Source: Clusia tigrina (Eukaryota; Arthropoda; Insecta; Diptera; Clusiidae). Taken from it: a stretch of DNA of 64,000 bases. The stretch lies in contig CAKKTE020000328.1 in assembly GCA_920105625.2 (NCBI GenBank), positions 3,782,001 to 3,846,000 on the forward strand, read 5' to 3'. Below, in pieces: positions 1 to 12,500 of this stretch. The stretch's first letter is position 1. Every line of letters begins with the position of its first letter. The notes beneath the pieces are model-generated. The model had not been told where the DNA came from. It ran no database searches and was given only the letters and a program-made list of their open reading frames with translations. The position numbers and the translations under genes are program-made.

Positions 1-74
1 GTTTGATTTGGAACTCAAGGGTAGCGTAACTTTGAGCGATAGCTTAAATTGACAAGAGGCTCGAGTACTTTATT

Positions 75-192
75 GTTACAAAATTTCAAGGTTTTATGAC
101 TCTCCAGTAAAAAGTTACAAGCATTTGTATGTTGCAAACTTAGATAGGTGTAGGACGTACCGTATAGAAGTTAGGGCCATTTGAAGTTTTAT
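75..192 (+). repeat. Diverged internal sub-repeats within the monomer
   Basis: Three segments of the monomer look related. They begin gttacaaaatttcaagg (75), gttacaagcatttgtatg (114) and gttagggccatttgaag (170). The last two can be aligned without gaps from 96 and 152 (atgac.ctcca and aggacgtacc) over about 34 positions with roughly 21 matches in the consensus monomer, at a 56 bp offset. The first aligns over a shorter stretch. This suggests the 196 bp unit grew from a shorter ancestral module of roughly 40-56 bp, but the similarity is old and weak in AT-rich sequence. A shuffled-sequence self-alignment score would decide it. Confidence 0.45.
116..129 (+). other. Short conserved dyad in each monomer
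   Basis: Positions 116-129 read tacaa-gcat-ttgta, a 5 bp perfect inverted repeat around a 4 bp centre. Most monomers in the window keep it; some lose it through ttctatg or ttgaatg variants. The stem is too short to form a stable hairpin alone. Short dyads recur in centromere satellites and have been proposed to favour non-B DNA, but no function can be claimed here. Confidence 0.4.
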
Positions 193-1859
193 CAGTGTTT
201 GATTTGGGACTCAAGGGTAGCATAGCTTTCAGCGATATCTTAAATTGACAAGAGGCTCGAGTACTTTAATGTTACAAAATTCCAAGGTTTTATGAAGCTC
301 CAGTAAAAAGTTACAAGCATTTGTATGTTGCAAACTTTGATAGGTGTAGGACGTACCGTATAGAAGTTAGAGCCATTTGAAGTTTTATCAGTGTTTGATT
401 TGGGACTCAATGGTAGCATAGCTTTGAGCGATAACTTAATTTGACAAGAGGCTCGAGTACTTTATTGTTACAAAATTTCAAGGTTTTATGACGCTCCAGT
501 AAAAAGTTACAAGCATTTGTATGTTGCAAACTTTGATAGGTGTAGGACGTACCGTATACAAGTTAGGGCCATTTGAAGTTTTATCAGTGTTTGATTTGGG
601 ACTCAAGGGTAGCATAGCTGTGAGCGAAAGCTTAAATTGACAAGAGGCTCGAGTACTTTATTGTTACAAATTTCAAGGTTTTATGACGCTCCAGTAAAAA
701 GTTACAAGCATTTCTATGTTGCAAACTGTGATAGGTGTAGGACGTACCGTATAGAAGTTAGGGCCATTTGAAGTTTTATCAGTGTTTGATTTGCGACTCA
801 ATGGTATCATAAATTTGAGCGATAGCTTAATTTGACAAGAGGCACGAGTACTTTATTGTTACAAAATTTCAAGGTTTATGACGCTCCAGTAAAAAGTTAC
901 AAGCATTTGTATATTGCAAACTTTGATAGGTGTAGGACAAACCGTATAGAAGTTATTGCCATTTGAAGTTTCATCAGTGTTTGATTTGGGACTCAAGGGT
1001 AGCATAGTTTTTAGCGATAGCTTAAATTGACAAGAGGCTCGAGTACTTTATTGTTACAAATTTCAAGGTTTTATGACGCTCCAGTAAAAAGTTACAAGCA
1101 TTTGTATGTTGCAAACTTTGATAGGTGTAGGACGTACCGTATAGAAGTTAGGGCCATTTGAAATTTTATCAGTGTTTGATTTGGGACTCAAGGGTAGCAT
1201 AGCTTTCAGCGATGGCTTAAATTGACAAGAGGCTCGAGTACTTTATTGTTACAAAATTTCAAGGTTTTATGACTCTCCAGTAAAAAGTTACAAGCATTTG
1301 TATGTTGCAAACTTAGATAGGTGTAGGACGTACCGTATAGAAGTTAGGGCCATTTGAAGTTTTATCAGTGTTTGATTTGGGACTTAAGGGTAGCATAGCT
1401 TTCAGCGATATCTTAAATTGACAAGAGGCTCGAGTATTTTATTGTTACAAAATTTCAAGGTTTTATGAAGCTCCAGTAAAAAGTTACAAGCATTTGTATG
1501 TTGCAAACTTTGATAGGTGTAGGACGTACCGTATAGAAGTTAGAGCCATTTGAAGTTTAATCAGTGTTTGATTTGGGACTCAAGGGTAGCATAGTTTTGA
1601 GCGATAGCTTAAATTGACCAGACTCTCGAGTACTTTATTGTTACAAAAATTTCAAGGTTTTATGACGCTCCAGTAAAAAGTTACAAGCATTTGTATGTTG
1701 CAAACTTAGATAGGTGTAGGACGTACCGTATAGAAGTTAGAGTCATTTGAAGTTTTATCAGTGTTTGATTTGGGACTCAAGGGTATCATAGCTTTGAGCG
1801 ATAGCTTAATTTGACAAGAGGCTCGAGTACTTTATTGGTACAAAATTTCAAGGTTCTAT

Positions 1860-4800
1860 GACGCTCCAGTAAAAAGTTACAAGCAGTTGTATGTTGCAAA
1901 CTTAGATAGGTGTAGGACGTACCGTATAGAAGTTAGGGCCATTTAAAGTTTTATCAGTGTTTGATTTGGGACTCAAGGGTAGCATAGGTTTGAGCGATAG
2001 CTTAAATTGACAAGAGGCTCGAGTACTTTATTGTTACAAAATTTCAAGGTTTTATGACGCTCCAGTAAAAAGTTACAAGCATTTGTATGTTGCAAACTTT
2101 GATAGGTGTAGGACGTACCGTATACAAGTTAGGGCCATTTGAAGTTTTATCAGTGTTTGATTTGGAACTCAAGGGTAGCATAACTTTGAGCGATAGCTTA
2201 AATTGACAAGAGGCTCGAGTACTTTATTGTTACAAAATTTCAAGGTTTTATGACTCTCCAGTAAAAAGTTACAAGCATTTCTATGTTGCAAACTTTGATA
2301 GGTGTAGGACGTACCGTATAGAAGTTAGGGCCATTCGAAGTTTTATCAGTGTTTGACTTGGGACTCAAGGGTAGCATAGGTTTGAGCTATAGCTTAAATT
2401 GAAAAGAGGCTCGAGTACTTTATTGTTACAAAATTTCAAGGTTTTATGACGCTCCAGGAAAAAGTTGCAAGCATTTGTATGTTGCAAACTTTGATAGGTG
2501 TAGGACGTACCGTATAGAAGTTAGGGTCATTTGATATTTTATCAGTGTTTCATTTGGGACTCAAGGGTAGCATAGCTTTGAGCGATAGCTTAAATTGACA
2601 AGAGGCTCGAGTACTTTATTGTTACAAAATTTCAAGGTTTTATGACGCTCCAGTAAAAAGTTACAAGCATTTGTATGTTGCAAACTTTGATAGGTGTAAG
2701 ACGTACCGTATAGAAGTTAGGGCCATTTGAAGTTTTATCATTGTTTGATTTGGGACTCAAGGGTAGCATAGCTTTGAGCGATAGCTTAAATTGACAAGAG
2801 GCTCGAGTACTTTATTGTTACAAAATTTCAAGGTTTTATGACGCTCCAGTAAAAAGTTACAAGCATTTCTATGTTGCAAACTTTGATAGGTGTAGGACGT
2901 ACCGTATAGAAGTTAGGGCCATTGGAAGTTTTATCAGTGTTTGATTTGGGACTCAAGGGTAGTATAGTTTTGAGCGATAGCTTAAATTGACCAGAGGCTC
3001 GAGTACTTTATTGTTACAAAATTTCAAGGTTTTATGACGCTCCAGTAAAAAGTTACAAGCATTTGTATGTTGCAAACTTTGATAGGTGTAGGACGTACCG
3101 TATAGAAGTTAGAGCCATTTGAAGTTTTATCAGTGTTTGATTTGGGACTCAAGGGTATCATAGCTTTGAGCGATAGCTTAATTTGACAAGAGGCTCGAGT
3201 ACTTTATTGGTACACAATTTCAAGGTTCTATGACGCTCCAGTAAAAAGTTACAAGCATTTGTATATTGCAAACTTTGATAGGTGTAGGACGTACCGTTTA
3301 GAAGTTAGAGCCATTTGAAGTTTTATCAGTGTTTGATTTGGGACTCAAGGGTAGCATAGTTTTGAGCGATAGCTTAAATTGACCAGACTCTCGAGTACTT
3401 TATTGTTACAAAAATTTCAAGGTTTTATGACGCTCCAGTAAAAAGTTACAAGCATTTCTATGTTGCAAACTTTGATAGGTGTAGGACGTACCGTATAGAA
3501 GTTAGGGCCATTCGAAGTTTTATCAGTGTTTGACTTGGGACTCAAGGGTAGCATAGGTTTGAGCTATAGCTTAAATTGAAAAGAGGCTCGAGTACTTTAT
3601 TGTTACAAAATTTCAAGGTTTTATGACGCTGCAGGAAAAAGTTGCAAGCATTTGTATGTTGCAAACTTTGATAGGTGTAGGACGTACCGTATAGAAGTTA
3701 GGGTCATTTGATATTTTATCAGTGTTTGATTTGGGACTCAAGGGTAGCATAGTTTTGAGCGATAGCTTAAATTGACCAGAGGCTCGCGTACTTTATTGTT
3801 ACAAAATTTCAAGGTTTTATGACGCTCCAGTAAAAAGTTACAAGCATTTGTATGTTGCAAACTTTGATAGATGTAGGACGTACCGTATAGAAGTTAGGGC
3901 CATTGGAAGTTTTATCAGTGTTTGATTTGGGACTCAAGGGTAACATAGTTTTGAGCGATAGCTTAAATTGACCAGAGACTCGAGTACTTTATTATTACAA
4001 AATTTCAAGGTTTTATGACGCTCCATTAAAAAGTTACAAGCATTTGTATGTTGCAAACTTTGATAGGTGTAGGAAGTACCGTATAGAAGTTAGAGCCATT
4101 TGAAGTTTTATCAGTGTTTGATTTGGGACTCAAGGGTATCATAGCTTTGAGCGATAGCTTAATTTGACAAGAGGCTCGAGTACTTTATTGGTACAAAATT
4201 TCAAGGTTCTATGACGCTCCAGTAAAAAGTTACAAGCATTTGTGTATTGCAAACTTTGATAGGTGTGGACGTACCGTTTAGAAGTTAGGGCCATTTGAAG
4301 TTTTATCAGTGTTTGATTTGGGACTCAAGGGTAGAGTCTCGAGTACTTTATTGTTACAAAAATTTCAAAGTTTTATGACGCTCCAGTAAAAAGTTACAAG
4401 CATTTGTATGTTGCAAACTTTGATAGGTGTAGGACGTACCGTATAGAAGTTAGGGCCATTTGAAGTTTTGTCAGTGTTTGATTTAGGACTCAAGGGTAGC
4501 ATAGCTATAAGCGATAGCTTAAATTGACAAGAGGCTCGAGTACTTTTTTGTTACAAAATTTCAAGGTTTTATGACGCTCCAGTAAAAAGTTACAAGCATT
4601 TGTATGTTGCAAACTTTGATAGGTGTAGGACGTACCGTATACAAGTTAGGGCCATTTGAAGTTTTATCAGTGTTTGACATGGGAGTCAAGGGTAGCATAG
4701 CTTTTAGCGATAGCTTAAATTGACAAGAGGCTCGAGTACTTTATTGTTACGAAATTTCAAGGTTTTATGACGCTCCAGTAAAAAGTTACAAGCATTTCTA

Positions 4801-5942
4801 TGTTGCAAACTTTGATAGGTGTAGGACGTACCGTATAGAAGTTAGGGCCATTCGAAGTTTTGTCAGTGTTTGACTTGGGACTCAAGGGTAGCATAGGTTT
4901 GAGCTATAGCTTAAATTGAAAAGAGGCTCGAGTACTTTATTGTTACAAAATTTCAAGGTTTTATGACGCTCCAGTAAAAAGTTACAAGCATTTGTATGTT
5001 GCAAACTTTGATAGGTGTAGGACGTACCGTATACAAGTTAGGGCCATTTGAAGTTTTATCAGTATTTGATTTGGGACTCAAGGGTAGCATAGCTGTGAGC
5101 GAAAGCTTAAATTGACAAGAGGCTCGAGTACTTTATTGTTACAAATTTCAAGGTTTTATGACGCTCCAGTAAAAAGTTACAAGCATTTCTATGTTGCAAA
5201 CTGTGATAGGTGTAGGACGTACCGTATAGAAGTTAGGGCCATTTGAAGTTTTATCAGCGTTTGATTTGCGACTCAAGGGTATCATAAATTTGAGCGATAG
5301 CTTAATTTGACAAGAGGCACGAGTACTTTATTGTTACAAAATTTCAAGGTTTATGACGCTCCAGTAAAAAGTTACAAGCATTTGTATATTGCAAACTTTG
5401 ATAGGTGTAGGACGTACCGTATAGAAGTTATTGCCATTTGAAGTTTCATCAGTGTTTGATTTGGGACTCAAGGGTAGCATAGTTTTTAGCGATAGCTTAA
5501 ATTGACAAGAGGCTCAAGTACTTTATTGTTACAAATTTCAAGGTTTTATGACGCTCCAGTAAAAAGTTACAAGCATTTGTATGTTGCAAACTTTGATAGG
5601 TGTAGGACGTACCGTATAGAAGTTAGAGTCATTTGAAGTTTTATCAGTGTTTGATTTGGGACTCAAGGGTATCATAGCTTTGAGCGATAGCTTAATTTGA
5701 CAAGAGGCTCGAGTACTTTATTGGTACAAAATTTCAAGGTTCTATGACGCTCCAGTAAAAAGTTACAAGCATTTGTATATTGCAAACTTTGATAGGTGTA
5801 GGACGTACCGTTTAGAAGTTAGGGCCGTTTGAAGTTTTATCAGTGTTTGATTTGGGACTCAAGGGTAGCATAGTTTTGAGCGATAGCTTAAATTGACCAG
5901 ACTCTCGAGTACTTTATTGTTACAATAATTTCAAGGTTTTAT
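1860..5942 (+). repeat. 21-monomer block, copy 1 of a 4083 bp tandem duplication
   Basis: Landmarks recur exactly 4083 bp downstream: aagcagttgt at 1881 and 5964, the variant gacttggg monomers at about 2354 and 6437, the boundary of a 32 bp deletion at 4334 and 8417, and ctgcaggaaaaagttgc near 3630 and 7713. 21 x 196 is 4116; subtracting the 32 bp deletion and small indels gives 4083, so the exchange was in register with the monomer. The left boundary is set where the match to about 5943 begins. Confidence 0.8.
4329..4343 (+). repeat. 32 bp deletion monomer (first of six)
   Basis: gggtag joins directly to agtctcgag, removing 32 bp that normally carry the gagcgatagctt element. The monomer is about 164 bp. 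The same junction (gagtctcgag) starts at 4334, 8417, 9954, 12664, 16941 and 24930. One deletion event was therefore copied six times within the duplicated blocks, and it is absent right of 25 kb. Neighbouring monomers are also shared, so it is a good tracer of block duplication. Confidence 0.85.
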
Positions 5943-8753
5943 GACGCTCCAGTAAAAAGTTACAAGCAGTTGTATGTTGCAAACTTAGATAGGTGTAGGA
6001 CGTACCGTATAGAAGTTAGGGCCATTTAAAGTTTTATCAGTGTTTGATTTGGGACTCAAGGGTAGCATAGGTTTGAGCGATAGCTTAAATTGACAAGAGG
6101 CTCGAGTACTTTATTGTTACAAAATTTCAAGGTTTTATGACGCTCCAGTAAAAAGTTACAAGCATTTGTATGTTGCAAACTTTGATAGGTGTAGGACGTA
6201 CCGTATACAAGTTAGGGCCATTTGAAGTTTTATCAGTGTTTGATTTGGAACTCAAGGGTAGCATAACTTTGAGCGATAGCTTAAATTGACAAGAGGCTCG
6301 AGTACTTTATTGTTACAAAATTTCAAGGTTTTATGACTCTCCAGTAAAAAGTTACAAGCATTTCTATGTTGCAAACTTTGATAGGTGTAGGACGTACCGT
6401 ATAGAAGTTAGGGCCATTCGAAGTTTTATCAGTGTTTGACTTGGGACTCAAGGGTAGCATAGGTTTGAGCTATAGCTTAAATTGAAAAGAGGCTCGAGTA
6501 CTTTATTGTTACAAAATTTCAAGGTTTTATGACGCTCCAGGAAAAAGTTGCAAGCATTTGTATGTTGCAAACTTTGATAGGTGTAGGACGTACCGTATAG
6601 AAGTTAGGGTCATTTGATATTTTATCAGTGTTTCATTTGGGACTCAAGGGTAGCATAGCTTTGAGCGATAGCTTAAATTGACAAGAGGCTCGAGTACTTT
6701 ATTGTTACAAAATTTCAAGGTTTTATGACGCTCCAGTAAAAAGTTACAAGCATTTGTATGTTGCAAACTTTGATAGGTGTAAGACGTACCGTATAGAAGT
6801 TAGGGCCATTTGAAGTTTTATCATTGTTTGATTTGGGACTCAAGGGTAGCATAGCTTTGAGCGATAGCTTAAATTGACAAGAGGCTCGAGTACTTTATTG
6901 TTACAAAATTTCAAGGTTTTATGACGCTCCAGTAAAAAGTTACAAGCATTTCTATGTTGCAAACTTTGATAGGTGTAGGACGTACCGTATAGAAGTTAGG
7001 GCCATTGGAAGTTTTATCAGTGTTTGATTTGGGACTCAAGGGTAGTATAGTTTTGAGCGATAGCTTAAATTGACCAGAGGCTCGAGTACTTTATTGTTAC
7101 AAAATTTCAAGGTTTTATGACGCTCCAGTAAAAAGTTACAAGCATTTGTATGTTGCAAACTTTGATAGGTGTAGGACGTACCGTATAGAAGTTAGAGCCA
7201 TTTGAAGTTTTATCAGTGTTTGATTTGGGACTCAAGGGTATCATAGCTTTGAGCGATAGCTTAATTTGACAAGAGGCTCGAGTACTTTATTGGTACACAA
7301 TTTCAAGGTTCTATGACGCTCCAGTAAAAAGTTACAAGCATTTGTATATTGCAAACTTTGATAGGTGTAGGACGTACCGTTTAGAAGTTAGGGCCATTTG
7401 AAGTTTTATCAGTGTTTGATTTGGGACTCAAGGGTAGCATAGTTTTGAGCGATAGCTTAAATTGACCAGACTCTCGAGTACTTTATTGTTACAAAAATTT
7501 CAAGGTTTTATGACGCTCCAGTAAAAAGTTACAAGCATTTCTGTGTTGCAAACTTTGATAGGTGTAGGACGTACCGTATAGAAGTTAGGGCCATTCGAAG
7601 TTTTATCAGTGTTTGACTTGGGACTCAAGGGTAGCATAGGTTTGAGCTATAGCTTAAATTGAAAAGAGGCTCGAGTACTTTATTGTTACAAAATTTCAAG
7701 GTTTTATGACGCTGCAGGAAAAAGTTGCAAGCATTTGTATGTTGCAAACTTTGATAGGTGTAGGACGTACCGTATAGAAGTTAGGGTCATTTGATATTTT
7801 ATCAGTGTTTGATTTGGGACTCAAGGGTAGCATAGTTTTGAGCGATAGCTTAAATTGACCAGAGGCTCGCGTACTTTATTGTTACAAAATTTCAAGGTTT
7901 TATGACGCTCCAGTAAAAGGTTACAAGCATTTGTATGTTGCAAACTTTGATAGATGTAGGACGTACCGTATAGAAGTTAGGGCCATTGGAAGTTTTATCA
8001 GTGTTTGATTTGGGACTCAAGGGTAACATAGTTTTGAGCGATAGCTTAAATTGACCAGAGACTCGAGTACTTTATTATTACAAAATTTCAAGGTTTTATG
8101 ACGCTCCATTAAAAAGTTACAAGCATTTGTATGTTGCAAACTTTGATAGGTGTAGGAAGTACCGTATAGAAGTTAGAGCCATTTGAAGTTTTATCAGTGT
8201 TTGATTTGGGACTCAAGGGTATCATAGCTTTGAGCGATAGCTTAATTTGACAAGAGGCTCAAGTACTTTATTGGTACAAAATTTCAAGGTTCTATGACGC
8301 TCCAGTAAAAAGTTACAAGCATTTGTGTATTGCAAACTTTGATAGGTGTGGACGTACCGTTTAGAAGTTAGGGCCATTTGAAGTTTTATCAGTGTTTGAT
8401 TTGGGACTCAAGGGTAGAGTCTCGAGTACTTTATTGTTACAAAAATTTCAAAGTTTTATGACGCTCCAGTAAAAAGTTACAAGCATTTGTATGTTGCAAA
8501 CTCTGATAGGTGTAGGACGTACCGTATAGAAGTTAGGGCCATTTGAAGTTTTGTCAGTGTTTGATTTAGGACTCAAGGGTAGCATAGCTATAAGCGATAG
8601 CTTAAATTGACAAGAGGCTCGAGTACTTTTTTGTTACAAAATTTCAAGGTTTTATGACGCTCCAGTAAAAAGTTACAAGCATTTGTATGTTGCAAACTTT
8701 GATAGGTGTAGGACGTACCGTATACAAGTTAGGGCCATTTGAAGTTTTATCAG
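5943..8753 (+). repeat. 21-monomer block, copy 2 (partial, ~2.8 kb)
   Basis: This repeats 1860-4670. I counted about six differences in 2.8 kb, for example ttctgtg against ttctatg near 7545, taaaagg against taaaaag near 7918, ggctcaag against ggctcgag near 8264, and actctgat against actttgat near 8503. The match stops near 8753, where this copy has gatttgggactc and copy 1 has gacatgggagtc. Such near-identity implies a recent duplication compared with the several-percent divergence of adjacent monomers. Confidence 0.8.
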
Positions 8754-9790
8754 TGTTTGATTTGGGACTCAAGGGTAGCATAGGTTTGAGCGATAGCTTA
8801 AATTGACAAGAGGCTCGAGTACTTTATTGTTACAAAATTTCAAGGTTTTATGACGCTCCAGTAAAAAGTTACAAGCATTTGTATGTTGCAAACTTTGATA
8901 GGTGTAGGACGTACCGTATACAAGTTAGGGCCATTTGAAGTTTTATCAGTGTTTGATTTGGGACTCAAGGGTAGCATAGCTGTGAGCGAAAGCTTAAATT
9001 GACAAGAGGCTCGAGTACTTTATTGTTACAAATTTCAAGGTTTTATGACGCTCCAGTAAAAAGTTACAAGCATTTCTATGTTGCAAACTGTGATAGGTGT
9101 AGGACGTACCGTATAGAAGTTAGGGCCGTTTGAAGTTTTATCAGTGTTTGATTTGGGACTCAAGGGTAGCAAAGTTTTGAGCGATAGCTTAAATTGACCA
9201 GACTCTCGAGTACTTTATTGTTACAATAATTTCAAGGTTTTATGACGCTCCAGTAAAAAGTTGCAAGCAGTTGTATGTTGCAAACTTAGATAGGTGTAGG
9301 ACGTACCGTATAGAAGTTAGGGCCATTTAAAGTTTTATCAGTGTTTGATTTGGGACTCAAGGGTAGCATAGGTTTGAGCGATAGCTTAAATTGACAAGAG
9401 GCTCGAGTACTTTATTGTTACAAAATTTCAAGGTTTTATGACGCTCCAGTAAAAAGTTACAAGCATTTGTATGTTGCAAACTTTGATAGGTGTAGGACGT
9501 ACCGTATACAAGTTAGGGCCCTTTAAAGTTTTATCAGTGTTTGATTTGGGACTCAAGGGTAGCATAGTTTTGAGCGATAGCTTAAATTGACCAGACTCTC
9601 GAGTACTTTATTGTTACAAAAATTTCAAGGTTTTATGACGCTCCAGTAAAAAGTTACAAGCATTTCTATGTTGCAAACTTTGATAGGTGTAGGACGTACC
9701 GTATAGAAGTTAGGGCCATTCGAAGTTTTATCAGTGTTTGACTTGGGACTCAAGGGTAGCATAGGTTTGAGCTATAGCTTAAATTGAAAA
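8754..9790 (+). repeat. Mosaic joint of earlier satellite segments
   Basis: About five monomers patched from pieces seen elsewhere. A gctgtgagcgaaagc monomer lies near 8980. A run matching about 5825-6200 (gggccgtttgaag, then acaataattt, then aagcagttg) lies at 9127-9500. A run matching about 7414-7670 lies at 9540-9790. A private variant, gggccctttaaag near 9517, marks one joint. No new sequence class is present. Confidence 0.6.
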
Positions 9791-12500
9791 GAGGCTCGAG
9801 TACTTTATTGGTACAAAATTTCAAGGTTCTATGACGCTCCAGTAAAAAGTTACAAGCATTTGTGTATTGCAAACTTTGATAGGTGTGGACGTACCGTTTA
9901 GAAGTTAGGGCCATTTGAAGTTTTATCAGTGTTTGATTTGGGACTCAAGGGTAGAGTCTCGAGTACTTTATTGTTACAAAAATTTCAAAGTTTTATGACG
10001 CTCCAGTAAAAAGTTACAAGCATTTGTATGTTGCAAACTCTGATAGGTGTAGGACGTACCGTATAGAAGTTAGGGCCATTTGAAGTTTTGTCAGTGTTTG
10101 ATTTAGGACTCAAGGGTAGCATAGCTATAAGCGATAGCTTAAATTGACAAGAGGCTCGAGTACTTTTTTGTTACAAAATTTCAAGGTTTTATGACGCTCC
10201 AGTAAAAAGTTACAAGCATTTGTATGTTGCAAACTTTGATAGGTGTAGGACGTACCATATACAAGTTAGGGCCATTTGAAGTTTTATCAGTGTTTGAGAT
10301 GGGAGTCAAGGGTAGCATAGCTTTTAGCGATAGCTTAAATTGACAAGAGGCTCGAGTACTTTATTGTTACGAAATTTCAAGGTTTTATGACGCTCCAGTA
10401 AAAAGTTACAAGCATTTCTATGTTGCAAACTTTGATAGGTGTAGGACGTACCGTATAGAAGTTAGGGCCATTCGAAGTTTTGTCAGTGTTTGACTTGGGA
10501 CTCAAGGGTAGCATAGGTTTGAGCTATAGCTTAAATTGAAAAGAGGCTCGAGTACTTTATTGTTACAAAATTTCAAGGTTTTATGACGCTCCAGTAAAAA
10601 GTTACAAGCATTTGTATGTTGCAAACTTTGATAGGTGTAGGACGTACCGTATACAAGTTAGGGCCATTTGAAGTTTTATCAGTGTTTGATTTGGGACTCA
10701 AGGGTAGCATAGCTGTGAGCGAAAGCTTAAATTGACAAGAGGCTCGAGTACTTTATTGTTACAAATTTCAAGGTTTTATGACGCTCCAGTAAAAAGTTAC
10801 AAGCATTTCTATGTTGCAAACTGTGATAGGTGTAGGACGTACCGTATAGAAGTTAGGGCCATTTGAAGTTTTATCAGTGTTTGATTTGCGACTCAAGGGT
10901 ATCATAAATTTGAGCGATAGCTTAATTTGACAAGAGGCACGAGTACTTTATTGTTACAAAATTTCAAGGTTTATGACGCTCCAGTAAAAAGTTACAAGCA
11001 TTTGTATATTGCAAACTTTGATAGGTGTAGGACGTACCGTATAGAAGTTATTGCCATTTGAAGTTTCATCAGTGTTTGATTTGGGACTCAAGGGTAGCAT
11101 AGTTTTTAGCGATAGCTTAAATTGACAAGAGGCTCAAGTACTTTATTGTTACAAATTTCAAGGTTTTATGACGCTCCAGTAAAAAGTTACAAGCATTTGT
11201 ATGTTGCAAACTTTGATAGGTGTAGGACGTACCGTATAGAAGTTAGAGTCATTTGAAGTTTTATCAGTGTTTGATTTGGGACTCAAGGGTATCATAGCTT
11301 TGAGCGATAGCTTAATTTGACAAGAGGCTCGAGTACTTTATTGGTACAAAATTTCAAGGTTCTATGACGCTCCAGTAAAAAGTTACAAGCATTTGTATAT
11401 TGCAAACTTTGATAGGTGTAGGACGTACCGTTTAGAAGTTAGGGCCGTTTGAAGTTTTATCAGTGTTTGATTTGGGACTCAAGGGTAGCATAGTTTTGAG
11501 CGATAGCTTAAATTGACCAGACTCTCGAGTACTTTATTGTTACAATAATTTCAAGGTTTTATGACGCTCCAGTAAAAAGTTACAAGCAGTTGTATGTTGC
11601 AAACTTAGATAGGTGTAGGACGTACCGTATAGAAGTTAGGGCCATTTAAAGTTTTATCAGTGTTTGATTTGGGACTCAAGGGTAGCATAGGTTTGAGCGA
11701 TAGCTTAAATTGACAAGAGGCTCGAGTACTTTATTGTTACAAAATTTCAAGGTTTTATGACGCTCCAGTAAAAAGTTACAAGCATTTGTATGTTGCAAAC
11801 TTTGATAGGTGTAGGACGTACCGTATACAAGTTAGGGCCATTCGAAGTTTTATCAGTGTTTGACTTGGGACTCAAGGGTAGCATAGGTTTGAGCTATAGC
11901 TTAAATTGAAAAGAGGCTCGAGTACTTTATTGTTACAAAATTTCAAGGTTTTATGACGCTGCAGGAAAAAGTTGCAAGCATTTGTATGTTGCAAACTTTG
12001 ATAGGTGTAGGACGTACCGTATAGAAGTTAGGGTCATTTGATATTTTATCAGTGTTTGATTTGGGACTCAAGGGTAGCATAGTTTTGAGCGATAGCTTAA
12101 ATTGACCAGAGGCTCGCGTACTTTATTGTTACAAAATTTCAAGGTTTTATGACGCTCCAGTAAAAAGTTACAAGCATTTGTATGTTACAAACTTTGATAG
12201 ATGTAGGACGTACCGTATAGAAGTTAGGGCCATTGGAAGTTTTATCAGTGTTTGATTTGGGACTCAAGGGTAACATAGTTTTGAGCGATAGCTTAAATTG
12301 ACCAGAGACTCGAGTACTTTATTATTACAAAATTTCAAGGTTTTATGACGCTCCATTAAAAAGTTACAAGCATTTGTATGTTGCAAACTTTGATAGGTGT
12401 AGGAAGTACCGTATAGAAGTTAGAGCCATTTGAAGTTTTATCAGTGTTTGATTTGGGACTCAAGGGTATCATAGCTTTGAGCGATAGCTTAATTTGACAA
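9791..12500 (+). repeat. 14-monomer block, copy 1 of a 2710 bp tandem duplication
   Basis: Landmarks recur 2710 bp later: gaggctcgag with ttggtac at 9791 and 12501, the 32 bp deletion boundary at 9954 and 12664, and the monomer with gacatgggagtc or gagatgggagtc at 10291 and 13001. 14 x 196 is 2744; one 32 bp deletion plus small indels gives 2710. The same block also matches about 4171-6230 at an offset of 5620 bp, so it is at least the third use of this monomer order. Confidence 0.78.

Larger units (their letters stand above)
1..196 (+). repeat. Reference satellite monomer
   Basis: This first complete monomer in the chosen phase has 45 G, 26 C and 125 A+T. It carries three private or minority variants: ggaactc instead of the commoner gggactc, gcgtaac instead of gcatagc, and gactctcc instead of gacgctcc. 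Landmarks in order are the start gtttgatttgg at 1, the gagcgatagctt element at 44-55, the XhoI site ctcgag at 59-64, gttacaaaatttcaagg at 75-91, aaaaagttacaagcatttg at about 109-127, ataggtgtaggacgtaccg at 144-162, and gttagggccatttgaag at 170-186. The phase is arbitrary, since no biological unit boundary is visible. Confidence 0.95.
1..1860 (+). repeat. Left satellite segment, composite of two distant subfamilies
   Basis: About nine and a half monomers. The first two and a half (1 to about 450) carry an ordered variant set: ggaactc with gactctcc, then cagcgatatc with actttaatg and gaagctcc, then actcaatgg. The same ordered set recurs near 42640, 45000, 48130, 49510, 52250, 58330 and 61470. 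From about 598 to 1880 the variant order instead matches 17680-18962 at an offset of about 17082 bp, including the gctgtgagcgaaagc monomer at 618 and the gcgatggc monomer at 1209. The segment is therefore a joint between two lineages found far apart in the window. Confidence 0.7.
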
